The translations under genes were made by a program, and so were the position numbers. A stretch of 64,000 bases of DNA from Blattabacterium cuenoti (GTDB lineage: Bacteria; Bacteroidota; Bacteroidia; Flavobacteriales; Blattabacteriaceae), in NCBI RefSeq assembly GCF_014251635.1, contig NZ_CP059194.1, positions 1 through 64,000 on the forward strand. The letters run 5' to 3'. The notes under the pieces are model-generated. The model did no database searches. It saw only the letters and a list, made by a program, of their open reading frames with translations, and had not been told where the DNA came from. How positions within the stretch are numbered: position 1 is the stretch's first letter; each line of letters begins with the position of its first letter. Below are positions 17,297 to 26,589 of the stretch, piece after piece.

Positions 17297-19474
17297 TTGA
17301 ATCAAATTCAACTTTATATTTATATCATATTGTTCATTTTTTCTATCTCTATTTTTTACGGAAAAGAAAATGATGATATAATACATCATAAAAATAAAAA
17401 TGATTTCTTTTTTTTGAAAGATGTTTTAAAATACAAATCAAATATACAAGAACATGATATAAAAAAAGGAAAATCATATTTAAGAGGACGAGCTACTATA
17501 GAATATGATAATTCAAAAATTGAAGCGGATTATATAGAATTAGATTGGAAAAATGGAAATTTATACGCAAACTCAAAAGAAAAATCTGTTTTTTTACAAA
17601 ATAAAAATCACCAATATTTTTTTAGTAAAATTCATTTTGATTTAAAAAATAAAATAGGAGAAGCAAAAAATTTTTATACAAAAGAAGAAAATCATATTGT
17701 GATAGCTGATGATATTTTTCAAAAAAAAGAAGATATATTAATGAAAAAAGTAACATACATATCAGATCCTTTTTTTTTAAAAAATAAAGATAATTTTCCT
17801 GATTTTTATTTAAAAACAGATTATTTAAAATATTCTTATTCAAAAAAATATATTCTTTCTGGACCAATTTTTTTTTATTGGTACAGAGTTCCATTGCCTA
17901 TTTTTTTTCCTTTTTTGTATATGCCTATAAAATTTAATAAAGCATATTATAGTATTATATATCCAAAATTCGGAATTCAAAAAAAAAGAATTTACATGGA
18001 AGATCTGGGGTTATTTTTTCCCATTTCTGATTTATTAAATTTTAGGATAAATACTTCTATATATAATACTGAACAATGGAAAATTAAAACAAAAATAGAA
18101 TATAAATTAAAAGCGGATCATTATGGATTTATCAATTTTGATTATCAAAATATGTCCAATCAACATAAAAATTATTTATTTCAATGGAAACATAATTCAG
18201 ATTTGAAATCAAATCCAAAAATAAATTTCAATGCAAGTATTAATTATGATAATATTTTTTTACATAATGAAAATTTTTCTTATATCAATATAAGAAAAAA
18301 GTTATCTAATTATTTATGGTTTATGGATATTTATATGATTCAAAATCATGAGAAAAAAGAAATAAAATTTATAATTCCAGAATTAATTTTACATACAAAA
18401 AATATACTATTTCATGATAAAAAAAATTTATTTTTAAATCATATAAACATTGAAAATGAATTTCATTTTCAAAATTATATAGATTATCAAAAAACAAAGT
18501 ATTTTCATGCTGAATTTAATCACAATATGAGCATGACTGCTTATTTTCCTTTTTTTTATCCTTATTTAAGAATTTCATCTAAAATTTTATATAAGGATTT
18601 TTATGCATGGGATTTTCCTTATTTTCATATTTCAAGTCTTCAAGAAATGGATGTTTCAACAAACATTCTCTCTATTCCGTTTTATAAAATATGGAAATTA
18701 AAAGATACTTTACTATTAAAACATGAAATAAAACCGATTCTATCTTTTCATATGATATATTTTTCTCCTGTTTTTTATAACGCAAAAAATCATTTAAAAA
18801 AAAGAATAAATTTTATTTTAAATGACAATTGGATAATAAAAAATACACGGAATTGTATGGGGGTTTGTAAACAAATAGAAATTTTCAAAGAAATTAATTC
18901 CTCATTTATTGTTGATCATAATTTTATAAAATGGGAGAATTTTCATATTATGGGAAATACTGGTTTAACAAAAAATTTGGAAGCAAAATATAAAGTGGGA
19001 ATAAATTTTTTGGAAAAAAAACACAAAATGATATATTTTGATTTTTCTTTTTCTTCTAATTATGACATTACTTTTTTTCCTATAAAAAATAAATTTCAAA
19101 AAAAAGGAAAAAATCGTTATGATTACTTTTTTTTTGATCAAAAAAATTATGCTAAATACCCAATTCCGTTTAATTTAAAAATTGACTTTCATTCCAATTA
19201 TGAAAATTTTTTAGATAAAAAGAAATTATTTTATACTTTTTTAAGTTTTAATGGGTCTGTAAATATTACGAAATATTGGAAAATTAGTTTTCATACAGAT
19301 TACGATTTATTAAAAAATAAAATAATATTAGCAAATATTATTTTTGGTAGGGATTTAAGAAGCTTTGAAATGAGTTTTAATTGGAATATCGTAAAAAATT
19401 CTTCCTGGTATTTTTTCATAGGATTGAAAGACCCTTATTTAAAAAATATCATACAGTATAATGAAAAAAACTAA
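17297..19474 (+). CDS. lptD: LptD-like LPS assembly outer-membrane protein
   Basis: Outer-membrane beta-barrel that inserts lipopolysaccharide (or its remnant) into the outer leaflet. The protein is about 725 residues from a TTG start, with a hydrophobic signal segment (about 5-22), an OstA-like beta-jellyroll portion (RGRATIEYDNSKIEADYIELDW near 60-82), then a long run of alternating aromatic/polar strands expected of a barrel. PLPIFFPFLYMP (about 195-206) is the segment that best recalls Bacteroidetes LptD. It is shorter than free-living flavobacterial homologues. Context supports it: an lptA-like gene lies two genes downstream and lptB is in the same window. The gene name is by family and context rather than strong residue identity. 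Confidence 0.8.
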   Translation: MNQIQLYIYIILFIFSISIFYGKENDDIIHHKNKNDFFFLKDVLKYKSNIQEHDIKKGKSYLRGRATIEYDNSKIEADYIELDWKNGNLYANSKEKSVFLQNKNHQYFFSKIHFDLKNKIGEAKNFYTKEENHIVIADDIFQKKEDILMKKVTYISDPFFLKNKDNFPDFYLKTDYLKYSYSKKYILSGPIFFYWYRVPLPIFFPFLYMPIKFNKAYYSIIYPKFGIQKKRIYMEDLGLFFPISDLLNFRINTSIYNTEQWKIKTKIEYKLKADHYGFINFDYQNMSNQHKNYLFQWKHNSDLKSNPKINFNASINYDNIFLHNENFSYINIRKKLSNYLWFMDIYMIQNHEKKEIKFIIPELILHTKNILFHDKKNLFLNHINIENEFHFQNYIDYQKTKYFHAEFNHNMSMTAYFPFFYPYLRISSKILYKDFYAWDFPYFHISSLQEMDVSTNILSIPFYKIWKLKDTLLLKHEIKPILSFHMIYFSPVFYNAKNHLKKRINFILNDNWIIKNTRNCMGVCKQIEIFKEINSSFIVDHNFIKWENFHIMGNTGLTKNLEAKYKVGINFLEKKHKMIYFDFSFSSNYDITFFPIKNKFQKKGKNRYDYFFFDQKNYAKYPIPFNLKIDFHSNYENFLDKKKLFYTFLSFNGSVNITKYWKISFHTDYDLLKNKIILANIIFGRDLRSFEMSFNWNIVKNSSWYFFIGLKDPYLKNIIQYNEKN

Positions 19475-19490
19475 TTATTAATTAAAAATT

Positions 19491-19874
19491 ATGATACCAA
19501 AAAAATTTTCAATAGAAAAGATCCCATCTTATGGACCATATAATACATGTGTTCTTGTTGGAGGTTTTTTATTCGTTTCCGGACAAATAGCTATAGATCG
19601 AAATACAGAAAAATTAGTTTCAGATAACATAGAAATAGAAACAAGAAAAGTTATGGAGAATATAAAAATTATTCTTTCAGAAAATGGAATAGGATTTAAA
19701 AATGTAATCAAAACTTCTGTTTTTGTAACAGATATGAATTTTTTTCCAAAAATAAATAATGTATATTCTAAGTTTTTTCATGAAGGAGATTATCCAGCGA
19801 GAGAAACTATACAAGTTTCTGGTCTTCCTAAGAACGCCAATGTTGAAATATCTTTAATAGCATATAAAAATTAA
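19491..19874 (+). CDS. ridA: RidA/YjgF/YER057c/UK114 family enamine/imine deaminase
   Basis: Hydrolyses reactive 2-aminoacrylate-type intermediates made by PLP enzymes. The 127-residue protein has the family pattern YGPYNTCVLVGGFLFVSGQIA near the N-terminus and YPARETIQVSGLPKNANVEISLIA at the C-terminus, including the arginine used to bind the substrate carboxylate and the Glu of VEISLIA. It sits between the two Lpt-related genes with spacers under 20 bases. A PLP-dependent aminotransferase is encoded nearby, though the arrangement may simply be inherited order. Confidence 0.94.
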   Translation: MIPKKFSIEKIPSYGPYNTCVLVGGFLFVSGQIAIDRNTEKLVSDNIEIETRKVMENIKIILSENGIGFKNVIKTSVFVTDMNFFPKINNVYSKFFHEGDYPARETIQVSGLPKNANVEISLIAYKN

Positions 19875-19893
19875 TTATTTATTATAATCAATT

Positions 19894-21573
19894 GTGAAAT
19901 ATGAATTTTTAATTTTTGTTATTTTTTTATTATTCTCATTAAACAAAACATTTTCTAATTCCGATGAATTATTTTTGAATAAAACAAAAGGAGTTATACA
20001 AATAATTCATGCAGATATAATACAAAACAATAATAATAATCAAATTTTCGTTTTAATAGGAAACGTTCATTTAAAATATGAAAAGTATCATATTTTCTGT
20101 GATCAGGTTAGATATCACAAAAAAAAGAATAAATTTTATGGACATGGGAATGTCAGACTAGAATCAGAAAAAAATAAAATAATCTCTCAAAACATAGTCG
20201 GAAATTTTTTTGATTTTCAATTATCAGGAAATGTAATTTTATATCAGGATAAAATAAAATTAACAGCAGATGTAATGAATTTTAATTTTAAAAGAAAGCA
20301 GCTTCAAGCTATAAACGATGTTGTTCTGTTTTTTAATAAAATTAAATTAAAAACTAATATATTAGAATATAATTTTATACTAAACCAAGTTTTTTACAAA
20401 AAAAAAAGTATTATTTATTATGGAGATTATACCATATGTAGTCAAGAGGGTTTTTTTTACATTAATGAAAAAAAAATAGAGTTAAAAGATAAAATAAAAT
20501 TGATTAGTAAAAATTATACTGTATATGCTAATACGTTAGAATATCTGTTCAAACAAGAACAGATCAATTTTTGTACTGCCATCATAATGCAAAATAAAAA
20601 TACAAATTTTAATAATTTTATTTACACTAAAAAGGCAGTATTTTCAATTCAAAAAAAAATTTTTTTATTTAAAAATTATGTAAGTATTCATTATAATGGT
20701 AAAATTGTGAGAGGGAAATATTTGTTTTTCGATCAGAAAAAAAAATGTGGATTTATTCAAAATATTTTTATAGAAAATTCAAAAAATAGATGTTTTTTGA
20801 TAAGCGGATATGGAAAATTTGATTTTCATTCTGGTTCTTTAATTTTAGAAAAAAATCCTAAAATTATAAAAATGACAAAAACCGATCCAGTTTTTCTTTA
20901 TTCAAATATTTTAAAAATAAGTGTGAAAAAAAATAACGGATATTCAATTCAAGCTTTTTCTGTTAAAAGTTTTTTTTTGAATGAAAATATTCAAGGAAAA
21001 TGCGATTTTTTCAATTATGAATCTTCAAATGATTATATACAATTTGATGGAAATCCCATATTTTGGAATAAAAATCAACAAATTTCTGGAAAAATTATAT
21101 ATGTTTATTTTCGAAATAATAATTCTTTAAAATGTGTAAAAATTGTAAAAAATGCTTTTTACACAGAAAAAATGAACTCAGAAAAATTTAATCAGATAGA
21201 AGGAGATGTTATGATTGGCTTTTTTAATAAAAAAAATTATTTAGAAGAAGTGATGATTCAAGGAAATATTAATAGTATTATTTATCCTGATCCTGATCAA
21301 AAAATAATTAATAGGTTATCTTGTGAGATTTTATCAATATATTTAGATCAATCAAAAAAAATAGAAAAAATTTCTTGTACAAAAGGAGCACGTTCAGAAT
21401 TGATTCCAATACACAAAGAAAGTCCTAAGGGGTTGCTTTATCTTTCTAAGTTTTTTTGGAAAGAAAAAGAGAAACCAAATAAAAAACTTTTTATGTATCA
21501 AGAAATATACAAATATAAAAAAGAAAGCTTGCTAGAAGAAAAAGAAATTAAAGCTATGATAAAAAACAAATAG
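19894..21573 (+). CDS. OstA/LptA-like periplasmic LPS-transport protein
   Basis: Likely periplasmic bridge of the lipopolysaccharide export pathway. The protein is 559 residues from a GTG start, with a signal peptide (about 1-22). Repeated OstA-type beta strands follow, such as FVLIGNVHLKYEKYHIFCDQVRYH (about 50-73), KFYGHGNVRLESEKNKIISQNI and LSGNVILYQDKIKLTADVMNF. Each has the G-N-V...AD pattern of the LptA/OstA fold. It is much longer than proteobacterial LptA, but Bacteroidetes carry long OstA proteins next to a class III aminotransferase, as here. The central part is too divergent to assign domains. Confidence 0.8.
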   Translation: MKYEFLIFVIFLLFSLNKTFSNSDELFLNKTKGVIQIIHADIIQNNNNNQIFVLIGNVHLKYEKYHIFCDQVRYHKKKNKFYGHGNVRLESEKNKIISQNIVGNFFDFQLSGNVILYQDKIKLTADVMNFNFKRKQLQAINDVVLFFNKIKLKTNILEYNFILNQVFYKKKSIIYYGDYTICSQEGFFYINEKKIELKDKIKLISKNYTVYANTLEYLFKQEQINFCTAIIMQNKNTNFNNFIYTKKAVFSIQKKIFLFKNYVSIHYNGKIVRGKYLFFDQKKKCGFIQNIFIENSKNRCFLISGYGKFDFHSGSLILEKNPKIIKMTKTDPVFLYSNILKISVKKNNGYSIQAFSVKSFFLNENIQGKCDFFNYESSNDYIQFDGNPIFWNKNQQISGKIIYVYFRNNNSLKCVKIVKNAFYTEKMNSEKFNQIEGDVMIGFFNKKNYLEEVMIQGNINSIIYPDPDQKIINRLSCEILSIYLDQSKKIEKISCTKGARSELIPIHKESPKGLLYLSKFFWKEKEKPNKKLFMYQEIYKYKKESLLEEKEIKAMIKNK

Positions 21574-21585
21574 AATAAAATTCTT

Positions 21586-22773
21586 ATGAAAAAATTAGAA
21601 AAAGATTTTTTTCAATATCAAACTCAAATCAATCCATATCCTATGAATATTATGGTAAATTATGCTGAAGGTAGTTATATTTATGGAATAAATGGAAAAA
21701 AATATCTAGATTTTGTAGCAGGTGTTTCCGTAAATGTATTGGGGCATGGAAATAAAAAAATAAAAGAAGCTATAAAAAAACAAGTAAATAAATATTTACA
21801 TACTATGGTATATGGAGAGTTTATACAAACTCCTTGTATAAAGCTTTGCAAAAAAATATCAGAAAATATTCCACATCCACTTACTACTACTTATTTAGTT
21901 AATTCGGGAACAGAAGCAGTAGAAGGAGCTTTAAAATTAGCTAAATGTTATACGGGAAGAGAAGAAATTATATCCTGTAGATATTCTTATCATGGAAGCA
22001 CTCATGGTTCTATGAGTATTATGGGATATGAAAATTATAAAAGACCTTTTAGACCTTTGTTGCCTTTAGTTAAATTTATCACATTTAATCATATAGAAGA
22101 ATTAATTAATTCTATTACAGAAAAAACTGCTTGTGTAATTTTAGAAACTATTCAATGTTCTTCTGGAATTATATTACCTGATAATTTTTTTTTGAAAGAA
22201 GTAAGAAAACAGTGTGATAAAAAAAAAGCTTTAATGATACTTGATGAAATTCAAACTGGATTTGGAAGAACAGGGAAACTTTTTGCATTCGAGCATTATG
22301 AAATTGTTCCTGATATCCTAATAATGGGAAAAGGAATGGGGGGAGGAATGCCTATCAGTGGTTTTGTCTCATCCAAAAAAATTATGAAAACTTTTATTGA
22401 GATTGCTCCTTTAGGACATTTAACTACTTTTGGAGGAAATGCTGTTTCAGCTTCTGCTTCTTTAGCTACTTTAAATCAACTAATCAATTCCAATATTATG
22501 GAAAAAGTCCCAATGAAAGAGAAGTGGATTAGGGAATGTTTGATTCATCATGAAATCAAGAATATTCATGGTAAAGGTCTTTTTTTATCTTTTGAATTAA
22601 AAAATAAAGATACAGTGGAAAAATTTTTCAAAAATTGTATAAAAAAAGGATTAATATTATTTCGTTTTCTATTTCATAGTAATTTTGTACGTATATCTCC
22701 TCCATTGACTATCACAAAAAAGGAAATTCAAAAAGGATGCTCTATTATTATTGAAAGTTTAAATCAACTTTAA
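21586..22773 (+). CDS. Class III PLP aminotransferase (acetylornithine/aspartate aminotransferase family)
   Basis: Fold-type I, class III aminotransferase of 395 residues. The PLP lysine is in IMGKGMGGGMP (K249), the cofactor aspartate in LMILDEIQTGFGRTG, and the phosphate-binding NSGTEAVEGALKLA is near 105-118. The profile is closest to ArgD/ornithine-type enzymes, so N-acetylornithine or another omega-amino donor is plausible. In Bacteroidetes this gene commonly sits beside OstA and is annotated only as an aspartate aminotransferase family protein, so I give no gene symbol. The truA start follows after 13 bases. Confidence 0.9.
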   Translation: MKKLEKDFFQYQTQINPYPMNIMVNYAEGSYIYGINGKKYLDFVAGVSVNVLGHGNKKIKEAIKKQVNKYLHTMVYGEFIQTPCIKLCKKISENIPHPLTTTYLVNSGTEAVEGALKLAKCYTGREEIISCRYSYHGSTHGSMSIMGYENYKRPFRPLLPLVKFITFNHIEELINSITEKTACVILETIQCSSGIILPDNFFLKEVRKQCDKKKALMILDEIQTGFGRTGKLFAFEHYEIVPDILIMGKGMGGGMPISGFVSSKKIMKTFIEIAPLGHLTTFGGNAVSASASLATLNQLINSNIMEKVPMKEKWIRECLIHHEIKNIHGKGLFLSFELKNKDTVEKFFKNCIKKGLILFRFLFHSNFVRISPPLTITKKEIQKGCSIIIESLNQL

Positions 22774-22786
22774 AAAAATAATGTAA

Positions 22787-23533
22787 TTGAGATTTTTTAT
22801 TGAATTAGCTTATAATGGTAAATATTTTTTTGGATGGCAAATTCAAAAAAAAGTAAGTACAGTAGAAGAAAAATTAGAATATTGTTTATCAAAATTATTA
22901 AAAACGTCTATAAATGTTGTAGGCGCTAGTAGAACGGATAAAGGTGTTCATGCTAAACAAATGTTTGCTCATTTTGATTATGAAGAAAAAATCGAAAATA
23001 ATTTTGTAGATAGATTAAATATTTTTTTACCTAACTCGATTAGAGTCTTCAATATTTTTCCAGTAAAAAAAAATCTTCATGCAAGATTTGATGCTATAAA
23101 ACGAACATATAAGTATTATTTAACACAAGAAAAAAACCCATTCAATCAAGATTTCTCTTGGTACTGCTTTTATCCGATAAATATTCAAAAAATGAATATT
23201 GCTTCAAAAAAGCTTGTAGAATATAAGGATTTTAGTTCCTTTTGTAAAAAAAAAAGAACTAATGAAAATGCAAATAATATATGTCAAATTTATCATGCTT
23301 ATTGGTCCGAGGATAATAATGTTTTATGTTTTACTATTGAAGCTAATCGATTTTTAAGATCTATGGTTAGGTCGATTATAGGTACCCTGATTGATGTAGG
23401 GAGAAACAAAATTAGTATCGATGAATTTACAAAGATTATAGAATTAAAAAATTCTAATTTTTGCAAATTGATAGTTCCTGCATGTGGTTTATTTCTGACT
23501 CAGATTCTTTATCCAGAAGATATTTTTTTATGA
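22787..23533 (+). CDS. truA: tRNA pseudouridine synthase A
   Basis: Makes pseudouridine at positions 38-40 of tRNA anticodon stems. The 248-residue protein carries the catalytic motif GASRTDKGVHA with the nucleophilic aspartate at D51, the YKYYL strand and the C-terminal FLRSMVRSIIGTLIDVG motif. The start codon is TTG; the next residues RFFIELAYNGKYFFGWQ match the family N-terminus, so no ATG is needed further in. Its TGA stop overlaps the ATG of the downstream ABC transporter (ATGA), indicating translational coupling. Confidence 0.96.
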   Translation: MRFFIELAYNGKYFFGWQIQKKVSTVEEKLEYCLSKLLKTSINVVGASRTDKGVHAKQMFAHFDYEEKIENNFVDRLNIFLPNSIRVFNIFPVKKNLHARFDAIKRTYKYYLTQEKNPFNQDFSWYCFYPINIQKMNIASKKLVEYKDFSSFCKKKRTNENANNICQIYHAYWSEDNNVLCFTIEANRFLRSMVRSIIGTLIDVGRNKISIDEFTKIIELKNSNFCKLIVPACGLFLTQILYPEDIFL

Positions 23534-25281
23534 AAGAAAATTTGAAGAAAAAAAAATCCTCTTTAAAACAGTTGATTATAATTAGTTTAAATTATAAATT
23601 GATATTAATATTAACAATTATTACTTCTATATTAATTTCTTTTATTTCTGCTTATCGCCCTAAATTAATACAAAAGGCTATAGATATTCATATTCTTTAT
23701 AAAGATTTTTTAGGATTAAAAAATATATTGATGTTAATAATTATACTTCTTTTTTTAGAAAGTATATTTCATTTTATTTTATTATATCTATCTAATGTAT
23801 TAGCTCAAAATGTAATTGAAAGAATAAGAATTCTTTTATTTGATAAATTATTGCATTTTAAAAATTCTTTTTTTAATAAAACTCCAATAGGAAAATTAGT
23901 ATCTTATTCTATATCAGATATAGAAACGATAACTGTCATATTTAATGATGGAATTTTACTTGTTTCTGGAGATGTTTTAAGGATTATTATGATTATTATT
24001 ATGATGTACACAGTTCATCAAAAACTATCTTTTATAGTTTTTCTAACTATTCCTTTTATGTATATCATAACTCGTTTTTTTCAAAAAACGTTAAAAAAAA
24101 CGTTTCATGAAGAACGGATTCAAACCTCACGTTTGAATAGTTTTTTACAAGAAAACATCATAGGAATGTCTATTATTCAGCTTTTTCATAAGGAAAAAAA
24201 GGAATATTCAAAGTTTGAGTCTATTAATCGTAATTTAATGAATGCTCATTTTAAAACTATTTTTTATTTTTCTATCTTTTTTCCTATAGTAGAAATAATT
24301 TCTGCAATAACAATAAGTATCATCATATTTTATGGAGGATTTCATGCTATTGAAGTAGGGAACGTTAAACCAGGACAAATTATCGCTTTTATTTTTTTCA
24401 TTTATCTTCTTTTTCGTCCCATGCGACAAATAGCTGATAGATTTAATATTATACAAAGAGGAATTGCTGGAATAGAACGTATATTTTCTATATTAAATTC
24501 TGAAGAAATCATTATTAATAGAGGAAATTTTCGTTTTGAAAAATTAAAAGGACATATTGTATTTAATAATGTTTATTTTTCTTATATAGATGATGAAATG
24601 GTATTAAATGGAGTATCTTTTGATATTCAACCAGGAGAAAAAGTTGCTATAGTAGGATCAACAGGTTCGGGGAAATCTACGATTACTCATTTGATATCTA
24701 GATTATATGAAATAAAAAAAGGAAATATTTGGATCGATGGACATTCTATTCAAGATATAGAATTGAAAAATTTAAGATCTCATATAAGAGTAGTAACACA
24801 AGACACTTTTTTATTTAATGATTCAATTATTAATAATATTACTTTAGGGGATCCATCTATTAGTGTTGATAAAGTAGAAAATATGGCAAAAAAAATAGGA
24901 ATACATAATTTTATTACATCATTACCTAATGGATACAAATCTATTGTAAAAGAAAGAGGTAATTTACTTTCTCTTGGGGAAAAACAATTGATTTCTTTTT
25001 TAAGAGTACAAATGCATCCTTATTCTGTTCTTATATTAGATGAAGCGACTGCATCTTTGAATAAAGAATTAGAAAAAATGATTTATCATGCTACAGATCT
25101 TTTAACTAAACATAAAACTTCGATTATCATTACTCATCGTCTTTCCACATTAGAAAATGCTGATAAAATATTAGCGATTGATAAAGGATACATTGTAGAA
25201 AAAGGAACTCATAAAGAATTAATTCAATTAAATGGATACTATGCTGGATTATATAAAGAATCTTTTAGCAAAAAAAATTAA
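23530..25281 (+). CDS. Exporter-type ABC transporter, fused permease and ATPase (MsbA-like)
   Basis: Half-transporter with an N-terminal six-helix permease (about 10-310) and a C-terminal nucleotide-binding domain; in this family it acts as a homodimer, often exporting lipids or drugs. Walker A GSTGSGKST is at about 376-384 and Walker B is LILDEAT. The ABC signature reads LSLGE (about 480-484) rather than LSGGQ, and the D-loop reads SLN where SLD is usual, so the ATPase motifs are mildly eroded. The chosen ATG overlaps the truA stop by four bases; a longer frame from 23461 lies inside truA and is not needed. It overlaps the convergent PPIase gene by four bases. Substrate unknown; lipid A or phospholipid export is plausible given the Lpt genes nearby. 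Confidence 0.9.
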   Translation: MKENLKKKKSSLKQLIIISLNYKLILILTIITSILISFISAYRPKLIQKAIDIHILYKDFLGLKNILMLIIILLFLESIFHFILLYLSNVLAQNVIERIRILLFDKLLHFKNSFFNKTPIGKLVSYSISDIETITVIFNDGILLVSGDVLRIIMIIIMMYTVHQKLSFIVFLTIPFMYIITRFFQKTLKKTFHEERIQTSRLNSFLQENIIGMSIIQLFHKEKKEYSKFESINRNLMNAHFKTIFYFSIFFPIVEIISAITISIIIFYGGFHAIEVGNVKPGQIIAFIFFIYLLFRPMRQIADRFNIIQRGIAGIERIFSILNSEEIIINRGNFRFEKLKGHIVFNNVYFSYIDDEMVLNGVSFDIQPGEKVAIVGSTGSGKSTITHLISRLYEIKKGNIWIDGHSIQDIELKNLRSHIRVVTQDTFLFNDSIINNITLGDPSISVDKVENMAKKIGIHNFITSLPNGYKSIVKERGNLLSLGEKQLISFLRVQMHPYSVLILDEATASLNKELEKMIYHATDLLTKHKTSIIITHRLSTLENADKILAIDKGYIVEKGTHKELIQLNGYYAGLYKESFSKKN

Positions 25282-26537
25282 CAATTATATTTTAAATAAT
25301 AAGTTTTTTTTAAAATTTCTTTTGCCCAATTTATTATTTTGTCTTTTTTTTTGAAATTTATTACAAAGTCTTTTAATGTACTGTAGTCTTTTTCAAAAGA
25401 CGCTGATTTAGATGGAATTTCATCCAATAATTTGATTATGATAAATGCTTCTTTTCCGTTTATAATTTCCTTATAAGGATTAGTCATTTTTCCTCTTTTT
25501 AAAAAAAGGAACGTTTTTTTCATATTTTTTGATAGTTTATTTTCTTCTATCCAAATACGCTTCTGGATCATTACATCAACTATTTTATTTTTATTCAATA
25601 AATTAGGTATTTTATCTAAATCTATTTTATTATTAAAAAAACGTTTTTTAAAGGATTCTGCAAATAATTTTGTTTTATGTAATTCATATTTTGAATATTT
25701 AGGTTTTATTAAAATGTGTCTAAAATCAATCTCATCTTTTTTTCTTTTTTCTAGTTTAATAAGATGAAAACCTAAATCCGTTTCAAACGGTTCAGATATT
25801 TCTCCTTCTTTTAAAGCAAGGACTAAATGTCTAAATTTTTGTGGAAGATTATTTATCTTTATCCCCTTTATATTTATAAAACCTCCCTTTAATGCTGAAG
25901 AATCATCTTCAGAAAATAAAATAGCTTTAGTGGAAAAATCAGTATCAGAATGTATTTCTTTTTTTATTTTATTTAAAAAATCAATTATTTTTTTTTTGTT
26001 AATATCACTTAATTTTGGATAGAATATTATATAAGAAATACATATCTTTTTCGGAAAAATAGGGATTTTATTCTGTTTAAAAAAATATTTAACTTCTTCA
26101 GGAGAAGTTTCCACATCATCCGTTATTTTTTTATAAAATATTTCTGTATACTGTTTGTTTTTAATTTTTTCAGTTAATTCTTTTAAGAAATCCTTATTTT
26201 CAAGTTGTGTTAAAAATTCTTCTTGATTTACATATTTTTCCCTCATTTCTGATAGAAATGCTTGAGTTTTCAATTCTAATTCTTGATCGTTGATTTGTAT
26301 ACTTTCATCTTTTTTAGCATAATAAAGCATTAATTTCTGAATTATAAAATTATTTAAACCATCAGTATTGCAAAACGATTTTTTATCATCACTATTCTTT
26401 ATATCAGAATCTAAAATAATATCGTTTCCTATGACTGCAAAAATCCCACTTATCTTTTCTAAATCAGAAGAATTAGAATAAGAAAAATAACTACATATAA
26501 ATGCAATAAAAAAACATTTTATAATAAAATTATTCAT
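25278..26537 (-). CDS. SurA-like periplasmic peptidylprolyl isomerase
   Basis: Periplasmic parvulin-type chaperone for outer-membrane proteins. From the ATG at 26537 the protein starts MNNFIIKCFFIAFICSYFSY, a good signal peptide; an upstream ATG at 26573 adds twelve mostly charged residues and is less likely. A SurA N-domain-like helical part (about 25-150) precedes a parvulin domain with GGFINIKG, LKEGEISEPFETDLGFHLIKL and then a second DFRHILIKP start. The second parvulin copy quickly loses family residues. It is divergent from lptB and converges on the ABC transporter with a four-base overlap. Its context among Lpt, TamB and Lnt genes supports a role in envelope biogenesis. Confidence 0.85.
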   Translation of the reverse strand: MNNFIIKCFFIAFICSYFSYSNSSDLEKISGIFAVIGNDIILDSDIKNSDDKKSFCNTDGLNNFIIQKLMLYYAKKDESIQINDQELELKTQAFLSEMREKYVNQEEFLTQLENKDFLKELTEKIKNKQYTEIFYKKITDDVETSPEEVKYFFKQNKIPIFPKKICISYIIFYPKLSDINKKKIIDFLNKIKKEIHSDTDFSTKAILFSEDDSSALKGGFINIKGIKINNLPQKFRHLVLALKEGEISEPFETDLGFHLIKLEKRKKDEIDFRHILIKPKYSKYELHKTKLFAESFKKRFFNNKIDLDKIPNLLNKNKIVDVMIQKRIWIEENKLSKNMKKTFLFLKRGKMTNPYKEIINGKEAFIIIKLLDEIPSKSASFEKDYSTLKDFVINFKKKDKIINWAKEILKKTYYLKYNC

Positions 26538-26589
26538 CACATACAAATATTCATATTTTTTTCTTTTTTTCAAAAAAAATCATTGATTT

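Noticed and set aside
23461-23529. Upstream extension of the ABC transporter frame
   Set aside because: It lies wholly within truA; the ATG at 23530 gives a standard ATGA overlap and a typical N-terminus.
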